A DNA stretch of 41,567 nt from Desulfobulbus propionicus (GTDB lineage Bacteria > Desulfobacterota > Dissulfuribacteria > Dissulfuribacterales > DYOW01): assembly GCA_020720325.1 (NCBI GenBank), contig DYOW01000011.1, positions 1 to 41,567 on the forward strand, in the 5' to 3' direction. Shown piece by piece: positions 18,691-26,220 of this stretch (its first letter is position 1; every line of letters begins with the position of its first letter). The translations under genes and the position numbers were made by a program. The notes below the pieces were generated by a model, which saw only the letters and a program-made list of their open reading frames with translations, made no database searches and was not told where the DNA came from.

Positions 18691-18735
18691 TAGAGGTTGC
18701 CTTAATTAACAAAGCCGAAAAATAAACAAAAAAAA

Positions 18736-19707
18736 TTATTTATATAAAAAAGCAATCATAAAAGAAACAGCAATAAAAGTCCCGTAAAGTATCATAGCAG
18801 ATAAAAAAAGAAGTTTTATTCCTTCTTTTATCTCTTCTGTTTCCGGGAGTCTGCCTTTTTGGTTAATAAATTCCCTTTCCACCCGGACACCTTTGTAACT
18901 GGATGGCCCTGAAAGTTTTATATCAAGACAATAGGCAAAGCAAGACTCTGGGATTCCTGAATTAGGGCTGCTATGATGCCTGCTTTCAAGATAAACGTCT
19001 TTTAATATTCCCAAAATATTTTTTTTCCCAAGTATAATTGAGGCAATCGCAATAAATATTATTGACAGCCTTGCAGGGATATAATTTGCAAAATCATCGA
19101 GTTTTGCGCTGAAAAATCCAAAATCTTTATATTTTTCGTTTTTATATCCAACCATTGAATCCATTGTATTTATTACCCTGTAAATCACTGCTCCGGGCGG
19201 GCCTCCGAGAAAGGCATAGAAAAAAGGAGAAATAATCCCGTCAACAAAGTTTTCTGATATTGATTCTATTGTGGCCATTGAAATCTGGCTCTTATCAAGA
19301 TTTTGGGTGTCCCTCCCAACAATTCGGGAAAGATTATGTCTTGCAAGAATAATATCATCTTTTTCCAGCGCCGCTAATATCTGCCTTGCCTCGTTCATGA
19401 GGCATTTTAAGGAAATAGTGGAATAAATCATCAACGATGATATGAAAACAAAGACAATTTCATTAAAATTTATGAACTTTATTATGAAAGAACTTATAAC
19501 AGCCCAGAATAATATATTAGATATATTAAATAAAGAGCCTGATATTTTAGGGTTTAAAGGAAATTTTCTGAAAATTTTTTCTGTAAATTCAATAGTTTTT
19601 CCAAAAAGCCTAACGGGATGAAATGCATGGTCAGGATCACCAATCAACAAATCAAGGATAACTGCAGATAAAAGTATGCAAGCAGGATAGTATGTATTAA
19701 ATATCAT
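18736..19707 (-). CDS. cbiB: Adenosylcobinamide-phosphate synthase (CbiB/CobD)
   Basis: A membrane enzyme that joins the aminopropanol-phosphate arm to adenosylcobyric acid in cobalamin synthesis. The 323 residues show the family hallmarks: an early LLIGDPDHAFHPVRLFG, then a central ESISENFVDGIISPFF segment followed by YRVINTMDSMVGYKN. Several hydrophobic stretches (about 5-20, 60-95, 160-180, 215-235, 300-320) are membrane helices. The ATG overlaps the cobQ stop by one base, so the two successive enzymes of the pathway are coupled. The 3' end faces cheR across a repeat-containing gap. Confidence 0.92.
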   Translation of the reverse strand: MIFNTYYPACILLSAVILDLLIGDPDHAFHPVRLFGKTIEFTEKIFRKFPLNPKISGSLFNISNILFWAVISSFIIKFINFNEIVFVFISSLMIYSTISLKCLMNEARQILAALEKDDIILARHNLSRIVGRDTQNLDKSQISMATIESISENFVDGIISPFFYAFLGGPPGAVIYRVINTMDSMVGYKNEKYKDFGFFSAKLDDFANYIPARLSIIFIAIASIILGKKNILGILKDVYLESRHHSSPNSGIPESCFAYCLDIKLSGPSSYKGVRVEREFINQKGRLPETEEIKEGIKLLFLSAMILYGTFIAVSFMIAFLYK

Positions 19708-21197
19708 TAAATATTAATAAGATTACAAATTGATTCAATATCGCAATTATCTGAAAACCATTTGGCAAGATAATCAATTTGTTTATTTTTTATTTCTTTG
19801 TAAGAGATTGAGCGTTCAATTTTTTTTAATCCTTTTTTACTACGGATATAATCAAGAAAAGCTGATCTGAAATCATCATTATCAAATATGCCGTGTAGAT
19901 ATGTTCCGGCTACAGGTTTTGTATCGCTGTATGCAAAAATATGTTCATGGTTTGAGCATTCACCTGTTTCAGAATGACTTAAGCCAATATGTATTTCATA
20001 ACCTTCAACATCAAATTCAGAATGTGAAAGAAAAGGTATTTTTATATTATGTCTGGCAATCTTCAGTATTTTTTCTTTTTGCATTACTGTTTTAACAGGA
20101 AGAAGGCCTAATCCCTTTATTTCCCCTATTTTACCGTCATATCCTTCGTGGTCTGATATTAAATTCCCAAGTAGCTGATATCCCCCGCAAATACCAAAAA
20201 TCAGTATATTTTTTTCTGAAAGCCTGATAATTTTTTCTGCCCAGCCTGTTTTTATAAGAAAATCCATGTCGCTTATTGTGGATTTAGTGCCGGGAATTAT
20301 CATGGCGTCAATATTATAAGCATCATCAGGATTTTTGATAATTTTGATAATTACGTCATCTTCTATTAAAAAAGGATTAATATCTGTAAAATTGCTTATT
20401 TTGTCAAGGGATAAAACGCCTATAATCACTTTATCTTCATTGTTATTATCTGAATCATATTTTTTATTGAGGCTATTTAGGGACAGGCTGTCTTCCTGGT
20501 CAATAACACTTTCCTTAAAGTATGGAAGCACGCCAAGACATTTTAAGTCTGAGTATCCCTTAAACATATTAAGGGCAGGGGTCAGAAGTGATAAGGTTCC
20601 CCTGAATTTATTTATTAAATATCCTTTGATAAGACCTCGCTGATTTAGGGGAATGAGGTCAACAGTGCCCTTTAGCCATGCAAAAACTCCTCCTCTGTCA
20701 ATATCACCTATTAAAACACAAGAGGCATTTGCATAATTTGCCATTTGCATATTAACAAGGTCAGTTTTCTGTAAATTAATTTCAGCAGGACTTCCGGCGC
20801 CCTCAAGGATAATCACATCAAAATCATTTGATAATTCATCAAAGGTTTCCCGGACAACTTTAAGATATTCATCATAATTTTTATAATACTCTTCTGCAGA
20901 ATAGTTTCCTGTAGAAATCCCCCTTATAATTACCTGTGACCGTGAGTCGCCTGTGGGTTTTAGCAGAATGGGATTCATCCTCACATCCGGCAGTAATCCG
21001 CAGGCCTCTGCCTGATATGCCTGTGCCCTTCCTATTTCATAGCCATTAGGGGTGACCGCAGAGTTAAGAGCCATGTTTTGCGCCTTGAATGGAGCTACTT
21101 TTATGCCAATATTCTTCAAATAGCGGCAAAAAGCAGCGGTTAAAACGCTTTTTCCCACCCCTGAACCTGTTCCAAGAAACATCAATGATTTTGCCAT
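19707..21197 (-). CDS. cobQ: Cobyric acid synthase (CobQ/CbiP)
   Basis: A glutamine amidotransferase that amidates four carboxylates of adenosylcobyrinate a,c-diamide. The 496 residues are normal for the family. The N-terminal half is a dethiobiotin-synthetase-like ATP-binding domain with GTGSGVGKSVLT at 9-20, and the C-terminal half is a class I glutaminase domain with nucleophile C337 (GICGGYQLLG) and H435 (TYLHGIFDN). It is transcribed just ahead of cbiB. I see no cobalamin riboswitch in the 110-base divergent gap that separates it from the DedA gene; only AT-rich sequence is present. Confidence 0.94.
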   Translation of the reverse strand: MAKSLMFLGTGSGVGKSVLTAAFCRYLKNIGIKVAPFKAQNMALNSAVTPNGYEIGRAQAYQAEACGLLPDVRMNPILLKPTGDSRSQVIIRGISTGNYSAEEYYKNYDEYLKVVRETFDELSNDFDVIILEGAGSPAEINLQKTDLVNMQMANYANASCVLIGDIDRGGVFAWLKGTVDLIPLNQRGLIKGYLINKFRGTLSLLTPALNMFKGYSDLKCLGVLPYFKESVIDQEDSLSLNSLNKKYDSDNNNEDKVIIGVLSLDKISNFTDINPFLIEDDVIIKIIKNPDDAYNIDAMIIPGTKSTISDMDFLIKTGWAEKIIRLSEKNILIFGICGGYQLLGNLISDHEGYDGKIGEIKGLGLLPVKTVMQKEKILKIARHNIKIPFLSHSEFDVEGYEIHIGLSHSETGECSNHEHIFAYSDTKPVAGTYLHGIFDNDDFRSAFLDYIRSKKGLKKIERSISYKEIKNKQIDYLAKWFSDNCDIESICNLINI

Positions 21198-21307
21198 ATT
21201 TTTATTATTATTATTTAAAATCTAACTTTTAGTATGTATAAAATTTTTGTATTGTTTATAATAGATTTTAATATTAATGCAACGGGGAAAAATACAAAAC
21301 AATTAAA

Positions 21308-21958
21308 ATGGAAATTATAAATTTTATATTGCACATTGAACAATATCTCAGACAATTTATCACTGATTATGGAATCTGGGTTTATATGATACTTTTTTTA
21401 ATAATTTTTTGCGAAACTGGTCTTGTGGTGACACCTTTTTTGCCAGGCGATTCATTGCTGTTTGCCCTTGGAATGCTTGCCACAGAAAATCTACTTAATT
21501 TAACAATTTTGTATCCTCTTTTGTTAATTGCTGCGATTTCAGGAGACACCCTTAATTACTGGATTGGCAAATGGATAGGTGAAAAGGCTTATAATTATGA
21601 CAATAAATATTTTAAGCGTGAATATCTCTTGCGCGCCCATGAATTTTATGAAAAACACGGAGGAAAGGCGATTTTTATTGCACGATTTGTGCCTATAATA
21701 AGAACCTTCGCGCCTTTTGTTTCAGGAATCGCAAATATGAACTATCCCCGTTTTCTTTTTTATAATGTCTTTGGCGCGGTTGTCTGGATAACTCTTTTTA
21801 TGTTTGGCGGATATTTTCTGGGAAATTTGCCAGGAATTAAAAGCAATTTTAAGCTAATTATTATTCTTATCATAATAGTTTCAATACTTCCCATTATTTA
21901 TGAGTGGTGGAAGTCCAAGAAACAGCTTAAAAAATACAAAAAATATGCAAAGTCATAA
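21308..21958 (+). CDS. DedA-family membrane protein
   Basis: A 216-residue inner-membrane protein of the DedA/VTT family, whose members are thought to move undecaprenyl phosphate or phospholipids across the membrane. The essential residues known from E. coli YqjA/YghB have clear equivalents with identical spacing: E36 and D48 (in TPFLPGDSLL), and R126 and R132 (in IARFVPIIRTFAPFVSGI). Four or five hydrophobic stretches are followed by a Lys-rich C-terminal tail. It is transcribed divergently from cobQ. A lipid-carrier flippase role would suit the nearby lipid-linked glycosylation genes, but proximity is the only support. Confidence 0.9.
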   Translation: MEIINFILHIEQYLRQFITDYGIWVYMILFLIIFCETGLVVTPFLPGDSLLFALGMLATENLLNLTILYPLLLIAAISGDTLNYWIGKWIGEKAYNYDNKYFKREYLLRAHEFYEKHGGKAIFIARFVPIIRTFAPFVSGIANMNYPRFLFYNVFGAVVWITLFMFGGYFLGNLPGIKSNFKLIIILIIIVSILPIIYEWWKSKKQLKKYKKYAKS

Positions 21959-22340
21959 TTTTTTTTATAATATAATTACTTGTTTCTGTTTTTAAATTAT
22001 CTGCTTTAACAAAAGCATCAGTTCATTTATAATCAAAAATTTAATATTATCCTTAATATTTAACAAATTTTAATTAATTACTAAAAAATTTTTGTTGACA
22101 AATCTAAAAATAAGGTTAAATAGTTAAAATAGTATTTTAATTTCTGTTAAACTTAAAATAATGGTTTTATTTACTATAAATCAAATATTTCTAATATTTT
22201 TATAATATAATTCCCAAAAAACAAAAAAAGGAGGACTTGGCTAAAAAACAGGTTAGGCTCTTTTGCAAAGTTAATAAAAAGTTTTATCAAAAAATAAAAA
22301 AAATTAAGATTTTACATAGAAACACAATAAGGAGGTCTTA
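21959..22340. other. AT-rich intergenic region upstream of the molybdoenzyme operon
   Basis: This 382-base gap is very AT-rich. It contains a perfect TTGACA at 22095-22100 with only weak -10 candidates downstream. There are two Shine-Dalgarno-like AAGGAGG sequences, one at 22228-22234 before a possible 34-codon TTG-initiated frame (22237-22341) and one at 22331-22337 that serves the molybdoenzyme ATG. No RNA gene or known riboswitch is recognised. Confidence 0.45.
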
Positions 22341-24455
22341 ATGAAAAAGACAGCGTGGAGTCTTTGTTCTATGTGTTCCGTCAGATGTCCTATAAAAGTT
22401 GAAGTTGAGGACAATGAGGTTACATGGATTGAAGGAAACCCCAAAATATTAAAAGGCGCTCTATGTGCCAAAGGTTCTGCAGGAACAGCATTAAGAGATG
22501 ATACTGAAAGACCGCAGCAGCCTCTTATAAGAAAAGGCCCCAGAGGCGGCGGAAGATGGGAGCCTGTCACATGGGAGCAGGCAGCGGATTATATTGCCGA
22601 CAAATTAAAAGGAATTATTGAAAAATACGGCGCAAAAGCCATTATGTTAAGCGACAGAGGCGGCCCTTTTCCTGACCTTCACAAGGCATTCATTCATGCG
22701 CTTGGCTCACCGAATTATTCTAACCATGACAGCGGATGCGGAAGAAATGTTCATCATGCAAGCCTATCTGTTTATGGTCTTGGAAGAAAGGATTTTGTCT
22801 ATGACATAAAAAATTCCAAACACCTTGTGCTTTTTGGAAGAAATATTCTTGAATCCTTAAGAATAGCCGAGGCAAATCAGGTGCTTGATATGCTTGATGC
22901 AGGCGGCAGAATGACATATGTTGATGTCAGACAGACAATAACAGGTCTGAAGGCAACAAGATTTATTCAGGTTCGTCCCGGCACAGATTATGCGCTTCTT
23001 CTTGGACTTATTCACGGTCTTATTAAAAAAGAGGCATATGACAAAGAATTTATTGAAAAATATGTGACAGGTTTTGATGAGCTTGTAAAATTCATTGAAC
23101 CTTATACTCCTGAATGGGCAGCCACTGAATGTGGTATAAAACCAAAGGCAGTCAATGATTTTATAGCAGAAATCATTCAGGACATGCCTAAAATTGTCTT
23201 CCACCCCGGCTGGATGCTTGCCCGCTACAGAGATTCATTTTATGCAAGCAGGGCAATCCAGATATTAAATGTGTTGTGCGGCAATGTAGAGGTTAAAGGC
23301 GGACAGATATTTGCAAAAGGAGCTGGTGACTGCGGCAAAAAAGGTCTGAAGAGCCTTGACGCCCAGATTCCAAAACCAACTGACCCAAGGGCAGATGGAG
23401 TTGGAACAAAATATAAACATTTTGACAAGGGACCAGGGCTGTTCCATCTTTTCTATGATGTTATGAAAACCGGCGAACCCTATCCTATAAAAGCGCTTTT
23501 CTGTTACAGGCATGACCCATTAAACTGTTTCCCTGATCCTGAGGCGCAAAAAGCAGTCCTTGACAATTGTGATTTATTAGTTTCAATAGATGTTCACTAC
23601 AGTGAATTTGGCTGGTATTCTGATGTTATACTTCCTGAATCAATGTATCTTGAAAGGGAAAGCATTCTTGCTGTGGCAAAAGGACCTTCTCCAAGGATAC
23701 AGATAAGACAAAAGGCAGTTGAGCCAAAATTTAATACAAAACCTTCATGGGAAATTTTTAAACTTCTTGCTGATAAAATGGGCGTTGGACAGCGCCTGCC
23801 CTATAACACAATAGAAGAGCTCTGGAACTTCCAGCTTGAGCCAACAGGATATAAAATAGAAGATTTCAATGAGAAGGGATTTATTTCCCTTTCAGACGGA
23901 CCTGTTATGTATGACAGAAACAATCTTGACGGAAAATTCAAAACCCCAAGCGGAAAAATAGAGATAATAAGTCAAAAATTAACAGATGCCGGACTTCCTT
24001 CATTAAAACCATATGAAAGCCCGGCTAAACCTGAAAAAGGAAAATTCAGGCTTGTATTTGGAAGAACAGCAGTAAACGCACATGGTCATACCATTAACAA
24101 TCCTCTTCTTTTTGAATTGTTTCCAGAAAATTCCCTCTGGATTCATAAAAGAGAAGCAACCAAACTTGGAATAGAAGACGGCGACTGGGTTGATGTTATA
24201 TCAGATGGCGCAAGCGGCACACTCAGAGCCACTGTCACAGAATTTATTCATCCTGAAGCAGTTTATACCTGTCATGGTTTTGGTCGTCAGATACCTGCGC
24301 AAACCAGGGCATATGGAGCAGGCGTAAGCGATTCAAGATTGCAGACTGGTCTTTTGATGGACATGGATGTTGCGGGAGGCGGATTAAATCTGTGTGAAAA
24401 ATTTGTGACAGTTAAAAGAAGCTCCAAAAACATGAAGAGGAGGGTTGAACTATGA
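22341..24455 (+). CDS. Molybdopterin oxidoreductase catalytic subunit (PhsA/PsrA-like, DMSO reductase superfamily)
   Basis: A 704-residue bis-MGD enzyme. The N-terminus binds a [4Fe-4S] cluster through C9, C12, C16 and C42, the molybdopterin domains follow, and the C-terminal dinucleotide-binding domain starts near 560 (RLVFGRTAVNAHGHTINNP). C133 in DSGCGRNVHH is a likely metal ligand, as in thiosulfate/polysulfide reductases. There is no twin-arginine signal: the protein starts MKKTAWSLC, with cluster ligands from residue 9. It therefore appears cytoplasmic, unlike PhsA or PsrA. Its stop overlaps the FeS subunit start by 4 bases. No NrfD/PsrC-type membrane anchor or maturation chaperone is encoded next to it. 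The substrate is not determined; a sulfur compound is a guess. Confidence 0.87.
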   Translation: MKKTAWSLCSMCSVRCPIKVEVEDNEVTWIEGNPKILKGALCAKGSAGTALRDDTERPQQPLIRKGPRGGGRWEPVTWEQAADYIADKLKGIIEKYGAKAIMLSDRGGPFPDLHKAFIHALGSPNYSNHDSGCGRNVHHASLSVYGLGRKDFVYDIKNSKHLVLFGRNILESLRIAEANQVLDMLDAGGRMTYVDVRQTITGLKATRFIQVRPGTDYALLLGLIHGLIKKEAYDKEFIEKYVTGFDELVKFIEPYTPEWAATECGIKPKAVNDFIAEIIQDMPKIVFHPGWMLARYRDSFYASRAIQILNVLCGNVEVKGGQIFAKGAGDCGKKGLKSLDAQIPKPTDPRADGVGTKYKHFDKGPGLFHLFYDVMKTGEPYPIKALFCYRHDPLNCFPDPEAQKAVLDNCDLLVSIDVHYSEFGWYSDVILPESMYLERESILAVAKGPSPRIQIRQKAVEPKFNTKPSWEIFKLLADKMGVGQRLPYNTIEELWNFQLEPTGYKIEDFNEKGFISLSDGPVMYDRNNLDGKFKTPSGKIEIISQKLTDAGLPSLKPYESPAKPEKGKFRLVFGRTAVNAHGHTINNPLLFELFPENSLWIHKREATKLGIEDGDWVDVISDGASGTLRATVTEFIHPEAVYTCHGFGRQIPAQTRAYGAGVSDSRLQTGLLMDMDVAGGGLNLCEKFVTVKRSSKNMKRRVEL

Positions 24456-24904
24456 AAAAATATACCTTACATCTAAATTCAAAACGCTGCATAGGCTGCC
24501 ATGCCTGTGAGGTGCATTGCAAGACCAATAAAAAACTCCCTGTTGGTCCAATACTTTGTGAAATTAGCCATCCACCGCTTAAAGCTGCCAAAGGTTTTCC
24601 AATGACAGAATTTCAGTTCAGATCATGCTATCATTGCGAAGACCCGAGCTGTGTTCCTGTATGTCCTACAGGCGCAATGAAAAAAAGGGAAGACGGCATT
24701 GTATATGTTGATCAGGAAAAATGTATTGGCTGCCTTGCATGTATAAGCGCATGTCCATGGAGTGTTCCACAGTTTAATCCTGCAACCGGAAAGGTTGTTA
24801 AGTGTGATTATTGCATGGACAGGGTTGATTCAGGACTAAAACCAGCATGTGTTAGCAAATGTACTACATATGCCTTAAAATTTGTTGAGTTAAAAGAAAT
24901 ATAA
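24452..24904 (+). CDS. Four-cluster ferredoxin-like FeS subunit of the molybdoenzyme
   Basis: A 150-residue electron-transfer subunit of the DmsB/PhsB/PsrB type. Sixteen cysteines form four [4Fe-4S] sites: C13/16/19/23, C59/62/67/71, C91/94/97/101 and C118/121/133/137. It would pass electrons between the molybdopterin subunit and a cytoplasmic or membrane donor. It is shorter than most relatives (about 190 residues) and has no membrane segment. The ATGA overlap with the upstream gene points to coupled translation. It is followed by a hairpin terminator. Confidence 0.92.
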   Translation: MKKYTLHLNSKRCIGCHACEVHCKTNKKLPVGPILCEISHPPLKAAKGFPMTEFQFRSCYHCEDPSCVPVCPTGAMKKREDGIVYVDQEKCIGCLACISACPWSVPQFNPATGKVVKCDYCMDRVDSGLKPACVSKCTTYALKFVELKEI

Positions 24905-24933
24905 GATATATTTAATTCAGCTAAAATATAAAG

Positions 24934-24958
24934 AAGGGGGGAATTTCTCCCCTTTTTT
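24934..24958 (+). terminator. Rho-independent terminator after the molybdoenzyme operon
   Basis: AAGGGG (24934-24939) pairs with CCCCTT (24949-24954). The stem can extend inward with a G-T, G-C and A-T pair, and a run of T residues follows (24953-24958). It ends 24 bases before the most likely start of the next gene. Confidence 0.75.
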
Positions 24959-24982
24959 ATGTTCTATAATACAATCAAATAT

Positions 24983-26119
24983 ATGAATTCTCTTACAGAT
25001 ATAATAAAAAACAGAATTTTGTTTGAAGGACCAATTGGTTTTGACAAGTTTATGGATATGTGCCTCTATTATCCTGAACTAGGTTATTACTCAAGACCAG
25101 ACATGATAATAGGCAAAAGCGGGGATTTTTTTACAAGCTCCCATCTCCATTCCTTATTCGGCGCAATAATTGCTAAACAAATCATAGAAATGTGGGAGCT
25201 AATGGGTAAACCAGATGATTTTTCCATTGTTGAAATGGGCGCTGGCATGGGTTATCTTGCCCTTGATGTTTTTAGTTATTTGTCAGCGATAAATAAAAAA
25301 CGAGAAATATCTGCGTTTTATAATGCTTTAAGCTATAAAATAATTGAAATAAGCCCGTATTTAATTGATAAACAGAAAAATTTATTAAATAAATATTCTG
25401 ATAAGATGACCTGGCATCCTGATATTGAGTCTTTGCCTGAATTTACTGGCTGCTTTCTTTCAAATGAGCTTCTTGACGCATATCCTGTGAAAATTATAGA
25501 GCAGAATGAAAAACTCTCGGAAATTTATGTTGACCTTAAAGATGAAGTGTTTACTGAGATTAAAAGGGATGTTGGAAGCGAAATCCTGGAATATCTTAAT
25601 GAATTTAATATTAAACTAACTACGCCTTTTAGAACGGAAATAAACCTTTATATAAAAAAATGGATAGAAACACTTAATAGTAAATTAAAAAAAGGCTTTA
25701 TATTAACAATAGATTATGGCTACCCAACAAATGATTATTACGGTGACCATCGCAATAGGGGCACATTAATGTGCTATCACAGGCATACGGTAAATGAAAA
25801 TCCCTATTTAAACATTGGCGAACAGGACATAACAGCGCATATTAATTTCTCTGCATTAAAAAAATACGGTGAAAATCTTGGAATGAATTCAATTGGTTTT
25901 ACAAATCAGAGCACATTTCTGATTTCATTGGGTATTGAGGAGGTTATAAAAGAGATATATCAGGAAAGTGAATATCCCCAGGTTATGTCTAAAATTAAAG
26001 GGTTGTTTTTGCCTCAGGGATTAGGTGAGACGCATAAGGTTTTTATACAATGTAAAAATATTGATGAAATACCCAAATTAAACGGATTTAAGATAAGAAA
26101 CAGGCTGCATTGGTTATAA
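24983..26119 (+). CDS. SAM-dependent methyltransferase, MidA/NDUFAF7 family (COG1565)
   Basis: A 378-residue class I methyltransferase. The N-terminal IKNRILFEGPIGFDKFMDMCLYYPELGYYS pattern is diagnostic of the MidA/NDUFAF7 family (only key parts quoted: GPIGFDKFM, LYYPELGYYS). The SAM loop EMGAGMGYLALDV, then SNELLDAYPVK and IDYGYP follow. The eukaryotic relative NDUFAF7 dimethylates an arginine of a respiratory complex I subunit; bacterial roles are poorly known. An in-frame ATG at 24959 would add 8 residues but abuts the upstream terminator, so 24983 is preferred. It is convergent with the pilB operon, with which it shares a terminator. Confidence 0.88.
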   Translation: MNSLTDIIKNRILFEGPIGFDKFMDMCLYYPELGYYSRPDMIIGKSGDFFTSSHLHSLFGAIIAKQIIEMWELMGKPDDFSIVEMGAGMGYLALDVFSYLSAINKKREISAFYNALSYKIIEISPYLIDKQKNLLNKYSDKMTWHPDIESLPEFTGCFLSNELLDAYPVKIIEQNEKLSEIYVDLKDEVFTEIKRDVGSEILEYLNEFNIKLTTPFRTEINLYIKKWIETLNSKLKKGFILTIDYGYPTNDYYGDHRNRGTLMCYHRHTVNENPYLNIGEQDITAHINFSALKKYGENLGMNSIGFTNQSTFLISLGIEEVIKEIYQESEYPQVMSKIKGLFLPQGLGETHKVFIQCKNIDEIPKLNGFKIRNRLHWL

Positions 26120-26157
26120 AATTTTATTGCTAACTACTAAAAAAAATTTAATCATAA

Positions 26158-26190
26158 AAAAAGGGTTATGTTTTTGGCATAACCCTTTTT
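26158..26190. terminator. Bidirectional terminator between the MidA gene and the pilB operon
   Basis: AAAAAGGGTTATG (26158-26170) is the perfect inverse of CATAACCCTTTTT (26178-26190), with a 7-base loop. A and T tracts on either side let it work for both converging transcripts. Confidence 0.85.
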
Positions 26191-26220
26191 ATTTTCATTC
26201 GTTATGTATATTTCAAAAAA

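Noticed and set aside
21198-21307. Cobalamin riboswitch upstream of cobQ
   Set aside because: Only 110 AT-rich bases separate cobQ and the DedA gene and no B12-box-like sequence is seen.
22341-24455. Acetylene hydratase identity for the molybdoenzyme
   Set aside because: Like acetylene hydratase it appears cytoplasmic, but the residue after the second cluster cysteine is Ser (S13) rather than the catalytic Asp, and it has a dedicated four-cluster partner.
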